DNA from: Thermodesulfobacteriota bacterium
GTDB lineage: Bacteria > Desulfobacterota > Thermodesulfobacteria > Thermodesulfobacteriales > Thermodesulfatatoraceae
Assembly (NCBI GenBank): GCA_013154385.1
Contig: JAADCO010000063.1
Location: forward strand, 1 to 16,423
Length of the DNA stretch: 16,423 bases
Direction of reading: 5' to 3'
Part shown: in pieces, positions 1-9,088 of the stretch
Layout: each line of letters starts with the position of its first letter
Numbering within the stretch: position 1 is the stretch's first letter
The notes under the pieces: model-generated
Databases searched by the model: none
What the model saw: the letters and a program-made list of their open reading frames with translations, nothing else
Told to the model about the DNA's origin: nothing
Translations under genes and position numbers: made by a program

Positions 1-11
1 TAAAAATTTTC

Positions 12-41
12 TTGAACAAATGTCTCTCTCCTAGCTAATAT
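12..41 (+). promoter_or_regulatory. Probable promoter of rex
   Basis: TTGAAC (12-17) and TAATAT (36-41) are separated by 18 bases and resemble -35 and -10 elements. The predicted transcription start, about position 48, is only a few bases before the rex ATG at 51, so the transcript would be leaderless or nearly so. No Shine-Dalgarno sequence precedes the ATG, which agrees with that. This is a pattern match by eye; no start site is known. Confidence 0.55.
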
Positions 42-50
42 TTCCTTACC

Positions 51-680
51 ATGGCCGATTTCAAAATTCCGGGAATCACGGTTTATCGGTTAGGGCTCTA
101 CGTAAGAGCCCTTGAACGTTTTTTGGCGGAAGGCCGAGAACTCATCAGCTCCGAAGAGCTCGCGCGCGAATGCGGGGTCAACTCCGCCCAGCTCCGCAAA
201 GATCTCTCCTATTTCGGGCAATTCGGTGTTCGAGGGGTGGGTTATTCCGTCCCCCAATTGCTGAAACACATCCGGCGCATCCTGGGAACGGACCGTGAGT
301 GGCACATGATCCTCGCCGGCGTGGGTCACCTCGGCCAGGCGCTCCTCAACTACGAGCTCCTGGCCAAGAGGGGGTTCAAGTTCGTGGCGGCTTTCGACAT
401 AGACGAAAAGAAGATCGGGCGTGTGGTGAACGACGTCTACGTCTATTCGTTGGAACAGCTCCCCTACGTGTTGCGGGAGCACCAGGTGGACATCGGCGTC
501 ATCACCACTCCGGCCAGCGCCGCCCAAGAGGTGGCGGATCGCTTCATCGAGGTGGGCATCAAGGGGATACTCAACTTTGCCCCGGTGCGCATTCAGCACC
601 CGCCTGACGTGGTGGTGGAGCACTCCGACATCACCATCCTCTTCGACAAACTCGCCTTCTACGTCCATCGTCTAGACTAA
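51..680 (+). CDS. rex: Redox-sensing transcriptional repressor Rex
   Basis: A cytosolic repressor that senses the NADH/NAD+ ratio. In the family, NADH binding releases it from operators of fermentation and anaerobic respiration genes. The 209-residue length is normal. Residues 1-80 form the winged-helix DNA-binding domain, with the family segment ISSEELARECGVNSAQLRKD followed by a YFGQFG turn. Residues 85-209 form a Rossmann domain with the dinucleotide loop GVGHLG at 90-95 and FDID ending the second strand. The ATG at 51 is chosen because the protein starts as the family does; there is no ribosome binding site, and a promoter lies almost directly on the start. A 56-base gap separates it from obgE. 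I found no clear Rex operator in this window, so its targets are probably elsewhere. Confidence 0.95.
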   Translation: MADFKIPGITVYRLGLYVRALERFLAEGRELISSEELARECGVNSAQLRKDLSYFGQFGVRGVGYSVPQLLKHIRRILGTDREWHMILAGVGHLGQALLNYELLAKRGFKFVAAFDIDEKKIGRVVNDVYVYSLEQLPYVLREHQVDIGVITTPASAAQEVADRFIEVGIKGILNFAPVRIQHPPDVVVEHSDITILFDKLAFYVHRLD

Positions 681-697
681 GTCCTCCGAGGACCTTA
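678..697 (+). repeat. Short inverted repeat at the end of rex
   Basis: GTCCTC (681-686) and GAGGAC (688-693) are perfect inverted arms, extended imperfectly to TAAG...CTTA and including the rex stop codon. No T run follows, so it is not a typical intrinsic terminator. It could be a weak RNA hairpin between rex and obgE, or chance. Confidence 0.3.
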
Positions 698-736
698 ATG
701 TGAAACCGGCGTGCAAAACGTCGGGAGGAAAGAAAG

Positions 737-1755
<1,019 letters not shown>

Positions 1756-1756
<1 letters not shown>

Positions 1757-2889
1757 TGGACAGAAAGGCCTGGCTTCAGAAAGCGAAACGCATCGTGGTG
1801 AAGGTCGGTAGTGCCGTGATCACTACCGAAGACGGCCTTTCACGCCTGGTGATAGACAACCTGGCGGCGGAGATATCCCGCTTCAACCGGCAGGGCTACG
1901 ACATGGTGCTCGTGTCCTCCGGGGCCATTGCCTGCGGGCGGAAAAAGCTGGGCATTCCCCGGCGCGACTTCACGCTGAGCGAAAAGCAAGCCCTGGCCGC
2001 CACGGGCCAGGCCGGCCTCATCGAGGCCTACGAAGAGGCCTTCTCCCAGTACGGGCAGCACGTGGCCCAGATCCTCCTCACCAGGCAGGATCTCGAAGAC
2101 CGCAAGCGCTATCTCCTGGCGAGGAACACCCTCCTCACCCTGCTGCGCTGGCGGGTGCTGCCCATCATCAACGAAAACGACACCGTGGCCGTGGAGGAGA
2201 TCCAGTTCGGCGACAACGACCTCTTGGCCGCCCTCACCGTGGGGCTGGTGGGCGCCGATCTCCTGATCTGCCTCTCGGACATAGACGCCCTCTACGAGCA
2301 CGATCCCCGCGAAGTGCCGGAGGCCAAACCCCTGCGGGAGGTGACCAAGATTGACGAACGCATCGAGGCCATGGCCGGGCAAAAACCCGGACGCTTCGGC
2401 CGGGGAGGCATGGTCTCGAAGATCCGCGCGGCCAAGATCGTCACCTCCTTCGGCGTCCCCATGATCATCGCCCCCGGGCGGGAGCCCCTCATCCTCGAAA
2501 GGATCTTTGCCGGCGAGGAGATAGGCACCTTCTTCTTCCCCGAGGGCAAGGGGCTTTCCTCGCGCAAGTTTTGGTTGGCCTATCATCCCCGGCCCGAGGG
2601 GGCCATCGTCATTGACGCCGGCGCCGTAAAGGCCCTAAAGGCCCACAAGAGCCTGCTTCCCGCGGGTATCAAGGAGATCCGCGGCGTGTTCGACCGCGGC
2701 TCCTGCGTGGAGTGCGTCACCGAAGACGGGCAGCGGGTGGCCGTGGGGCTCTGCAACTACAATTCCGAAGACCTGAAGAAGATCGCCGGTTGCCACACGC
2801 GCGAGATCCCCGCGCGCCTGGGGTTTTCCGGGCAGGACGAAGTCATCCACCGCGACAATCTCGTCCTCCTCGAAGAAGAAACGGCATAG
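1756..2889 (+). CDS. proB: Glutamate 5-kinase with C-terminal PUA domain
   Basis: Phosphorylates L-glutamate to gamma-glutamyl phosphate, the first step of proline synthesis and normally the step inhibited by proline. The 377-residue length fits the full ProB. The amino-acid-kinase domain occupies about 10-260, with VVKVGSAVIT near 14-23, VSSGAIA at 53-59, NENDTV at 139-144, GDNDLLAA at 152-159 and GRGGMVSKI at 215-223. A PUA domain follows from about 280. The ATG overlaps the obgE stop. The partner gene proA (gamma-glutamyl phosphate reductase) is not adjacent, so the pathway is completed elsewhere. Obg-ProB adjacency is common in bacteria. Confidence 0.96.
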
Positions 2890-2891
2890 TT

Positions 2892-2920
2892 TTGCAAATC
2901 CGCGCCAAAACAGCTAAGAT
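2892..2920 (+). promoter_or_regulatory. Possible promoter of the yebC-ruvCAB-panB run
   Basis: TTGCAA (2892-2897) and TAAGAT (2915-2920) are spaced by 17 bases and each matches 4 of 6 consensus positions. The site lies just after the proB stop in a 100-base gap, the only sizeable gap between obgE and panB, so a second transcription unit may start here. It would give a leader of about 60 bases. Confidence 0.4.
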
Positions 2921-2941
2921 TTCGAGCGACATCACCGCCCT

Positions 2942-2965
2942 GGTTGGGGGCAGATAAACCCAACC
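2942..2965 (+). other. Hairpin in the proB-yebC gap
   Basis: GGTTGGG (2942-2948) pairs perfectly with CCCAACC (2959-2965) across a 10-base loop. No run of T follows, so it is a poor intrinsic terminator. If the promoter at 2892-2920 is used, the hairpin would sit in the yebC leader, about 25 bases before the start codon. Confidence 0.45.
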
Positions 2966-2989
2966 CCCGCAAAGGGTAAGAGTTTTCTC

Positions 2990-3748
2990 ATGGCTGGACA
3001 TTCCCATTGGGCACAGATCAAACGGAAGAAGGCGGCACAGGATGCCAAGCGCGGCAAGTTGTTCACCAAGCTCATCCGGGAAATCATGGTTGCGGCCCGG
3101 CTCGGCGGTGGAGATCCGAGCGCCAATCCGCGTCTTAGGGCGGCCATTCAAGCGGCCAAAGCCGCCAACATGCCCAAAGAGAACATCGAGCGCGCCATCA
3201 GGAAGGGCACCGGGCAGGAGCCCGGTACCACCTGGGAAGAAGCCACCTACGAGGGCTACGGTCCCGGCGGAGTAGCCGTGCTCATCAAGAGCGTCACCGA
3301 CAACAAGCGCCGCACGGTCTCCGAGCTCCGCCACATCTTCAGCAAGTGCGGCGGAAACCTCGCTGAACCCGGGGCGGTCTCCTGGATCTTCGAACAAAAG
3401 GGCCTCATCGTCGTCTCCCGCGACGGTGCCGACGAGGAAAAACTCCTCGACCTGGCCATAGAAGCCGGCGCCGAAGACGTGCGCGAATACGAGAGCGAGT
3501 TCGAGGTCATCACCGAACCGCAGGACTTCGAGGCCGTCAAAGAGGCCCTTGAAGGGGCGGGGTTCAAGATCGAATCCGCCAAGGTGACCATGGTGCCCAA
3601 GACCACGGTGAAACTCGAAGACGAAAAGACGGCCCAGCAGATGCTCCGTCTCATGGAGACCCTGGAAGACCACGACGACGTCCAGCAGGTCTACGCCAAC
3701 TTCGACATTCCGGATGACCTCATGGAACGGATCAGCGCCAAGATGTAG
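2990..3748 (+). CDS. yebC: YebC/PmpR family protein (TACO1-like)
   Basis: A member of the YebC/PmpR family, annotated as DNA-binding regulators and linked in more recent work to relief of ribosome stalling at proline-rich stretches. The N-terminus is diagnostic (MAGHSHWAQIKRKKAAQDAK), followed by RGKLFTKLIREIMVAAR. The three-domain fold is full length at 252 residues. The ribosome binding site is weak (AAGAG, 7 bases before the ATG). ruvC starts on the base after its stop codon. yebC next to ruvCAB is a classic arrangement in many bacteria. From sequence alone I cannot tell a DNA-binding from a ribosome-acting role. Confidence 0.95.
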   Translation: MAGHSHWAQIKRKKAAQDAKRGKLFTKLIREIMVAARLGGGDPSANPRLRAAIQAAKAANMPKENIERAIRKGTGQEPGTTWEEATYEGYGPGGVAVLIKSVTDNKRRTVSELRHIFSKCGGNLAEPGAVSWIFEQKGLIVVSRDGADEEKLLDLAIEAGAEDVREYESEFEVITEPQDFEAVKEALEGAGFKIESAKVTMVPKTTVKLEDEKTAQQMLRLMETLEDHDDVQQVYANFDIPDDLMERISAKM

Positions 3749-4219
3749 ATGCGCGTCCTAGGAGTTGACCCCGGCTCCCGGGCCACGGGCTACGGGGTGA
3801 TAGAGAACGATCAGGTCCTCTCTTACGGCGTGATACGACCGCGAGAGAGGACCCTGGAAAAGAGGCTCCTTGAGATCTATCTCGAGCTCCTCGAACTCAT
3901 CCGGGCCTTTTCCCCCAAGGTCATGGCCCTGGAGGAGGTCCTTCCGGAGTCCTTTCCCCACGCCGCGGTAAAACTAGGGCAGGCGCAGGGGGCCGCCCTC
4001 CTGGCGGCGGCGCAAAGCGGGCTTCCGGTCTTCCTCTATCATCCGCTGGAGGTGAAGAAGGCCCTCACGGGCTACGGAAACGCCTCCAAGGAACAGCTGA
4101 ACTTCATGGTGCGGAACCTTCTCGCCATCAGCGGGGATCTCCCCCTCGACGCCTCGGACGCCATCTCCGTGGCCCTCTATCATTTGCAAGTGTCCAAATT
4201 TCGGGCCAAACTGAGTTAG
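3749..4219 (+). CDS. ruvC: Crossover junction endodeoxyribonuclease RuvC
   Basis: The Holliday-junction resolvase that cuts junctions moved by RuvAB. The 156 residues show the RNase H-like core: GVDPGSRATGYGVI at the N-terminus with catalytic Asp7, an EE pair in LEEVLPESFPHAAVKLGQA near residue 60, EVKKALTGYGNASKEQ in the middle, and a C-terminal PLDASDAISVALYH carrying the last two acidic residues. Length is normal. It starts directly after the yebC TAG, with no good ribosome binding site, so translation probably depends on coupling. ruvA follows with no gap. Confidence 0.96.
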   Translation: MRVLGVDPGSRATGYGVIENDQVLSYGVIRPRERTLEKRLLEIYLELLELIRAFSPKVMALEEVLPESFPHAAVKLGQAQGAALLAAAQSGLPVFLYHPLEVKKALTGYGNASKEQLNFMVRNLLAISGDLPLDASDAISVALYHLQVSKFRAKLS

Positions 4220-4792
4220 ATGCTGGCCAAGGTATCGGGAATAATCGAGAAGAAGGCCCCGGGAAAGGTCGTTCTTTCCCTGGGGGCCATTGCTCTTGAG
4301 ATCCTGGTGCCCCTTTGCGTCTCCGAGGAGCTCCCTCCGGAGGGGGAGGAGTGCTCCCTTTTCGTCACCGAACGCCTGCGCGGAGAAGTCTTCGAGCTCT
4401 ACGGTTTCGCCGACTGGGAATCCCGGGAGCTCTTCGGTCGGCTCCAGAGCATCTCGCGCGTGGGGCCCCGCCTGGCCCTCAACATCCTCTCGGTGTTTCG
4501 CCCCGAGGAACTGAGCGAAATCGTCGCCCAAGCGGACTACAAGCGCCTGGCGCGCGTGCCGGGCATCGGGCCGCGGCGGGCGGAAAGGCTCTGCGTGGAA
4601 CTGCGCAACCGCCTGGGAATTGATCCGCAAAAGGCACCTGCCTCACCCGCGTTCTCCGAGGCCCTCTCCACGCTCTTAAACCTCGGGTTCTCGCGGGACG
4701 AGGCCCAGAAGGCCCTAAACGAGGTCTTCCGGGAAGATCTCGAACTTTCGGAACTGGTGCGCGAGGCCCTGCGCAAACTCTCCGCCACTTAG
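4220..4792 (+). CDS. ruvA: Holliday junction branch migration protein RuvA
   Basis: The junction-binding subunit that targets the RuvB motor to four-way DNA. The 190-residue protein has an N-terminal OB-fold (about 1-63), tandem helix-hairpin-helix motifs (SISRVGPRLALNIL near 77-90 and LARVPGIGPRRAERL near 111-125), an alanine/proline-containing linker, and the RuvB-binding domain III from about 145 (ALSTLLNLGFSRDEAQKAL). The ATG follows the ruvC TAG directly. ruvB begins 4 bases after its stop. The order yebC-ruvC-ruvA-ruvB is the standard resolvasome cluster. Confidence 0.96.
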   Translation: MLAKVSGIIEKKAPGKVVLSLGAIALEILVPLCVSEELPPEGEECSLFVTERLRGEVFELYGFADWESRELFGRLQSISRVGPRLALNILSVFRPEELSEIVAQADYKRLARVPGIGPRRAERLCVELRNRLGIDPQKAPASPAFSEALSTLLNLGFSRDEAQKALNEVFREDLELSELVREALRKLSAT

Positions 4793-4796
4793 GACC

Positions 4797-5762
4797 ATGG
4801 GAACGGAAAAGGATCTTCGGCCGCAAAGACTGGACGACTACGTGGGGCAGGACGAGATCAAAAAGGTCCTGCGCGTCTATCTCTCCGCGGCCACAACCCG
4901 GGGGGAAGCCCTGGACCACGTGCTCCTCACGGGTTATCCCGGCCTGGGTAAGACCACCCTCGCCCACATCATCGCCAAGGAACTGGGCAGTCAGATCCAC
5001 GTCACCTCCGGCGCCGTGCTCGAGCGCCCCGGAGACCTCGCCGCCATCCTCACCAACCTCTCGGAACGGGACGTGCTCTTCATTGACGAGATCCATCGGC
5101 TCCCCACGGCGGTGGAAGAGATACTCTACCCGGCCATGGAGGACTTCAAGCTCGATCTGGTCGTGGGCAAGGGGCCGGGGGCGCGCCTCCTGCGACTTTC
5201 GCTCCCCCGTTTCACGCTCGTCGGGGCCACCACCCGTTCGGGGCTCCTCTCCGCCCCGCTGAGGGACCGCTTCGGCATACACTTCAAGCTCGATTTCTAC
5301 TCCGAAGAGGATCTCGCGCGCATCATCCGCCAGACGGCCTCCCTCCTCGACATCCCCGTCACCGAGGAGGGGGCGCTTGAGATTGCCCGCCGCGCCAGGG
5401 GGACACCGCGGCTCGCCAACAGGCTCCTCCGGCGGGTCCGCGACTTCGCCGTGGTCCACGGCCACGACTCCATCACCCGTGAAGTGGCGCGCCAGGCTCT
5501 TCTCCTCATGGATCTCGACGATCTCGGGCTGGGGCCTTTTGATCGCCGGCTCATCATCACCATCATGGAGAAGTTCAACGGCGGCCCCGTGGGGCTGGAC
5601 ACCCTGGCCACCGCCCTCTGCGAAGACCCGCGCACCCTGGAAGACGTCTACGAGCCCTTTCTCATCCGCTGCGGGTTCATCAGGCGCACCCCGCGGGGGC
5701 GCATGCTCACCGAACGCGCCTATCAATACTTCGGGGTAAGGAGAAAAGATGCCCTCTTCTAG
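4797..5762 (+). CDS. ruvB: Holliday junction branch migration ATPase RuvB
   Basis: The AAA+ motor that drives branch migration with RuvA. Its 321 residues are slightly shorter than usual because the N-terminal tail is brief. The Walker A motif is GYPGLGKTT (46-54); most RuvB proteins have GPPGLGKTT, so a Tyr replaces the first Pro, outside the key Gly-Lys-Thr residues. Walker B is VLFIDEIH (93-100). TTRSGLLSAPLRDRFG carries sensor 1 and the arginine finger. The C-terminal winged helix ends at GVRRKDALF. TAGGA precedes the ATG by about 4 bases and overlaps the ruvA stop. The last 14 bases overlap panB in another frame. Confidence 0.97.
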   Translation: MGTEKDLRPQRLDDYVGQDEIKKVLRVYLSAATTRGEALDHVLLTGYPGLGKTTLAHIIAKELGSQIHVTSGAVLERPGDLAAILTNLSERDVLFIDEIHRLPTAVEEILYPAMEDFKLDLVVGKGPGARLLRLSLPRFTLVGATTRSGLLSAPLRDRFGIHFKLDFYSEEDLARIIRQTASLLDIPVTEEGALEIARRARGTPRLANRLLRRVRDFAVVHGHDSITREVARQALLLMDLDDLGLGPFDRRLIITIMEKFNGGPVGLDTLATALCEDPRTLEDVYEPFLIRCGFIRRTPRGRMLTERAYQYFGVRRKDALF

Positions 5763-6585
5763 ACTCACCATCCCGGAAATACAGGCCAAGAAAGGGAAGG
5801 AGAAGATCTGCGCCCTGACCGCCTACGATTTCCTCTTCGCCCGCCTGCTCGACGAGGCCGGTCTTGACCTCATCCTCGTGGGGGATTCCGCGGCCATGGT
5901 GGTCCTGGGCTACGAGGACACCCTGCCGGTGACCATGGAGGAGATGCTCGTGCTTGCGCGCGCGGTCTCGCGAGGCGCCAAAAGGGCCCTCGTCGTGGGT
6001 GACATGCCCTTTCTTTCCTATCAGGTGAGTGACGAGGAGGCCATCCGAAACGCCGGGCGCTTCCTGAAGGAAGGGGGCTGTCAGGCCGTGAAGATCGAAG
6101 GCGGCAGGGAGATGGCCCCGCGCATATCCCGCATCGTCCAGGCGGGCATCCCCGTGCTGGGACACATCGGTCTCACGCCGCAACGGGCGGTCTCCCTCGG
6201 TGGGTTCAAGGTCCAGGGGCGCGACGTGACCTCGGCCAAGCGCCTGCTCGAAGACGCCCAGATCCTGGTGGAAGCCGGGGTCTTTGCCCTGGTGCTCGAG
6301 TGCGTGCCGCGCGAACTGGCGGCGGAGATCACGCGCCGGATACCCGTGCCCACCATCGGCATCGGCGCCGGGGCGGAGACCGACGGCCAGATCCTCGTGC
6401 TCCACGACGTCCTGGGGCTTTTCGAGGGGTTCAGACCCCGGTTCGTCAAGTCTTACGCCCACCTGGCCGAGGAAGCTCGCCGCGCGATCAAGGAATACAT
6501 CCGGGAGGTGCGAGAGGGCCTCTTCCCCCAGGAAGAACACGGGTTCCGGCTCTCCGAGGAAGTCAAGAAGGCGCTCAAGCTCTAG
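5749..6585 (+). CDS. panB: 3-methyl-2-oxobutanoate hydroxymethyltransferase
   Basis: Transfers a hydroxymethyl group from methylene-tetrahydrofolate to alpha-ketoisovalerate, giving ketopantoate, the first committed step to pantothenate and CoA. The 278 residues show the family pattern: ALTAYDFLFARLLDEAG, the metal-binding VGDSAAMVVLGYEDTLPVT, VKIEGG, VLGHIGLTPQ and IGIGAGAETDGQILVLHD. It has a strong AAGGAG ribosome binding site inside the 3' end of ruvB, which it overlaps by 14 bases. Its stop codon overlaps the stop codon of the convergent rimM in CTAG, leaving no room for a terminator. No panC or panD lies nearby. Confidence 0.97.
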   Translation: MPSSRLTIPEIQAKKGKEKICALTAYDFLFARLLDEAGLDLILVGDSAAMVVLGYEDTLPVTMEEMLVLARAVSRGAKRALVVGDMPFLSYQVSDEEAIRNAGRFLKEGGCQAVKIEGGREMAPRISRIVQAGIPVLGHIGLTPQRAVSLGGFKVQGRDVTSAKRLLEDAQILVEAGVFALVLECVPRELAAEITRRIPVPTIGIGAGAETDGQILVLHDVLGLFEGFRPRFVKSYAHLAEEARRAIKEYIREVREGLFPQEEHGFRLSEEVKKALKL

Positions 6586-7136
6586 TCGTTCTGCACCTCA
6601 AGAAGCCCCTCTGTCGGCGAGATCACGATCTTTCCCTGCTCAAGGTCAATCTCCCGGATCACCTCGTCCACCATGGGAAGGTAGACGGTCTTCCCGTCAG
6701 GGCGCCTGACTTCCAGCAACTCGTAGGGCCCCACGGGCATGAGACCCACCACCTCTCCCACGACTTCACCGTCGGGAAGCTCGACCTTGAGACCGACGAG
6801 CTCAAAGACGTAGTATTCGTCTTCTTCAGGAGGGGGAAAGTCTTTTAGGTCGGCAAATAGTTCCTGCCCGTGCAGGGCCTCGGCCTCGTCTCTGGTGTCT
6901 ATCTCTCCGAACTTGACGAGAAACCCCCCGCGCGGGGCTGAGCGGATGCTTTCGGGGACTAGCTTCTCAAAGCAATCCCTGCCCTTACGGCGATAAAAAC
7001 ACGGAAGTTGCCTTAAAAGTTCGACGTTTTGAACGAGATAGGGGAGGATTCGCACCTCCCCTTTCATACCGTGCGCCCGAGCGATCCTCGCCACCGGAAC
7101 TTTCTTCCCGTGACGGGAACGCTCGGCAGACATCAT
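6582..7136 (-). CDS. rimM: Ribosome maturation factor RimM
   Basis: A 30S assembly factor that binds ribosomal protein S19 and helps mature the head of the small subunit. At 184 residues it has normal length. The N-terminal beta-barrel domain contains VPVARIARAHGMKGEVRI; the C-terminal PRC-barrel domain contains YVFELVGLKV, VGEVVGL and VYLPMVDEVIREIDLEQGKI. The start overlaps the khpA stop (ATGATG with TGA inside); the second ATG, at 7133, is equally possible. In many bacteria trmD and rplS follow rimM. Here the gene instead ends head-on against panB, so the usual cluster is cut short. Confidence 0.95.
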   Translation of the reverse strand: MMSAERSRHGKKVPVARIARAHGMKGEVRILPYLVQNVELLRQLPCFYRRKGRDCFEKLVPESIRSAPRGGFLVKFGEIDTRDEAEALHGQELFADLKDFPPPEEDEYYVFELVGLKVELPDGEVVGEVVGLMPVGPYELLEVRRPDGKTVYLPMVDEVIREIDLEQGKIVISPTEGLLEVQND

Positions 7137-7372
7137 TCGATGATCTCGAGCACCGCCCGCTTGCGCAGTTTGGTGGAAGCGGCACTCAAGATGGTCCGCA
7201 TAGCGCGGGCCGTACGTCCCTGTTTGCCGATGACCTTGCCCAGATCCTCTTTCGCTACTTTGAGCTCGATAACCGAAGTCTGCTCGCCTTCGATCTCGTT
7301 GACCTGAACGGCATCAGGGTTGTCCACTAAGGCCTTCGCGATCTGCTCGATAAGCTCCTTCAGCTTACCCAT
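7133..7372 (-). CDS. khpA: KH-domain RNA-binding protein KhpA
   Basis: A small cytosolic RNA-binding protein; in other bacteria KhpA pairs with KhpB/EloR and binds many RNAs. The 79 residues are one KH domain, with the signature GKVIGKQGRTARAMRTIL at about 45-62. A strong GAGGAGGT ribosome binding site precedes the ATG. It lies between rpsP and rimM, its conserved place, and overlaps rimM by four bases, suggesting coupled translation. Confidence 0.95.
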   Translation of the reverse strand: MGKLKELIEQIAKALVDNPDAVQVNEIEGEQTSVIELKVAKEDLGKVIGKQGRTARAMRTILSAASTKLRKRAVLEIIE

Positions 7373-7423
7373 GCCTAACCTCCTCTAGAGCTTTCCGCCT
7401 AATCAAATATATAGACATCCTCT

Positions 7424-7696
7424 TTAGGCCGCGGTAGAGGCCTCGGCGGAATTTTTGAGAAGACCGCTTCTCTTCAGAAGGGCCCTCACGGTCTCCGTAG
7501 GCCGGGCACCCCTTGCAAGCCACTTCTTGACCTTCTCGGGATCTACCTTGAATTCGTACGGCTCCTTGAGAGGATCGTAGTAACCCAGGATCTCGATGAA
7601 GCGTCCGTCACGTGGAGAGGAGGCCTCCGCCACCACCACCCGATAGAAAGGACGATTGCGACGCCCGCGACGCATGAGCCTAATCTTGATGGCCAC
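7424..7696 (-). CDS. rpsP: 30S ribosomal protein S16
   Basis: A primary binding protein of 16S rRNA in the small subunit. The 90 residues begin MAIKIRLMRRGRRNRPFYRV, the S16 signature, and continue with DGRFIEILGYYDP and VKKWLARGARPTETVRALL. The start codon is GTG (7694-7696), supported by a full GGAGGTGA ribosome binding site 7 bases upstream. It lies between ffh and khpA, the usual order in many bacteria. Confidence 0.97.
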   Translation of the reverse strand: MAIKIRLMRRGRRNRPFYRVVVAEASSPRDGRFIEILGYYDPLKEPYEFKVDPEKVKKWLARGARPTETVRALLKRSGLLKNSAEASTAA

Positions 7697-7729
7697 CTTG
7701 ACTCACCTCCTTTACAAATTTGGCCTTAT

Positions 7730-9058
7730 TTACATCCCAAAGAGGTTTCGAGCAAGAGCTTGGATTCCACCTCTTTTTTTCATTCTCTTGAACAATCTTC
7801 TCATCTCTTCGTAACTCTTGAGAAGACGGTTCACGTCCTGCACGCTGGTGCCGCTGCCGCGCGCAATGCGCCGCTTGCGGCTGGCGTTGATGATCTTCGG
7901 ATGCCGACGCTCCTGAGGGGTCATGGAGTTGATGATGGCCTCCATGCGGACCAGTTCCTTCTCGTCGAAGGGCAGATCCTTGAGCTTGCTGCCCAGCCCG
8001 GGGATGAGCTTGATGATCTGTTCGAGCGACCCCAGGCGCTTCATCTGGCGGATCTGGTCCCGCAGGTCTTCCAGGGTGAAGGCCTCGCGCTTGAGTTTCT
8101 CCTGCAGTTCCTTGGCCTTCTTGAGATCGAAGGCCTCCTGCGCCTTTTCGATGAGGGAGAGCACGTCCCCCATGCCCAGGATGCGGGAGGCCATCCGGTC
8201 GGGATGGAAGACTTCGAGGGCGTCGAGCTTTTCTCCGGTGCCCAGGAACTTGATGGGGCAACCGGTCACCGACCGAATGGAAAGAGCGGCTCCACCGCGC
8301 GCGTCGCCCTCCACCTTGGTGAGCACCACGCCGGTGAGCCCCACCCGGTCGTGAAAGGTCTTGGCGATGTTCACCGCGTCCTGACCGGTCATGGCGTCGG
8401 CCACCAGGAGCACCTCGCGGGGAGAGACGGCCTTCTTGATCTCTTCCACCTCGGCCATCATCTCGTCGTCCACGTGGAGACGACCCGCGGTGTCAATGAT
8501 GGCCACGTCGTATCCCTTGGCCTTGGCCTCGGCCAGGGCGGCCTTGACGATCTCCACCGGCTTTTGACCGGGTTGCGTGTCGTAGCAGGGAACGTCTATC
8601 TGCCGGGCAAGGGTCTTCAGTTGCTCGATGGCCGCCGGACGATAGACGTCCGCCGGGACGAGAAAGGGTTTCTTGCCCTTCTTTTTGAGGAACCGCGCCA
8701 GCTTGGCGGCGGTGGTCGTCTTACCGGAACCCTGAAGACCCACCAGGAGAATGGGAATGGGCCGCGGGCCGGAAAGATCGAGCGGCACGGCCCGGTCGCC
8801 CAGGGTGTGGATGAGCTCCTCGTGGACGATCTTGATGAGCTGCTGGGCCGGGGTGAGGCTCTCCATGACCTCCGCCCCCAGGGCCCGCTCCTTGACGCGA
8901 TTGATGAAGTCCTTGACCACCCGGAAGTTGACGTCGGCCTCAAGAAGGGCCAGGCGCACCTCGCGCAGACCCTTCTCCACGTCGGCCGGCGTCAACTTGC
9001 CCCGACCGCGCAGGCGCTTGAAAGTACTTTCCAGGCGATCACTCAGGTTTTCGAACAC
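7730..9058 (-). CDS. ffh: Signal recognition particle protein Ffh
   Basis: The GTPase of the signal recognition particle; it binds 4.5S RNA and signal sequences and docks at FtsY to target membrane proteins. The 442 residues comprise an N domain (1-95), a G domain with P-loop GLQGSGKTT (107-115), PADVYRPAA, DTAGR (189-193) and LTKVEGDARGG (246-256), and an M domain from about 330 with the RNA-binding ARGSGTSVQDVNRLLK. The G4 motif is TKVE, with Glu in place of the common Asp of TKxD. The start is GTG at 9056-9058, with GAGGG upstream, and the protein starts as the family does. It lies 49 bases after the M48 gene and 33 before rpsP. The 4.5S RNA gene is not seen in the window. Confidence 0.97.
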   Translation of the reverse strand: MFENLSDRLESTFKRLRGRGKLTPADVEKGLREVRLALLEADVNFRVVKDFINRVKERALGAEVMESLTPAQQLIKIVHEELIHTLGDRAVPLDLSGPRPIPILLVGLQGSGKTTTAAKLARFLKKKGKKPFLVPADVYRPAAIEQLKTLARQIDVPCYDTQPGQKPVEIVKAALAEAKAKGYDVAIIDTAGRLHVDDEMMAEVEEIKKAVSPREVLLVADAMTGQDAVNIAKTFHDRVGLTGVVLTKVEGDARGGAALSIRSVTGCPIKFLGTGEKLDALEVFHPDRMASRILGMGDVLSLIEKAQEAFDLKKAKELQEKLKREAFTLEDLRDQIRQMKRLGSLEQIIKLIPGLGSKLKDLPFDEKELVRMEAIINSMTPQERRHPKIINASRKRRIARGSGTSVQDVNRLLKSYEEMRRLFKRMKKRGGIQALARNLFGM

Positions 9059-9088
9059 AAGAAACCCTCTTCTTCCGGGATTAGAGCT

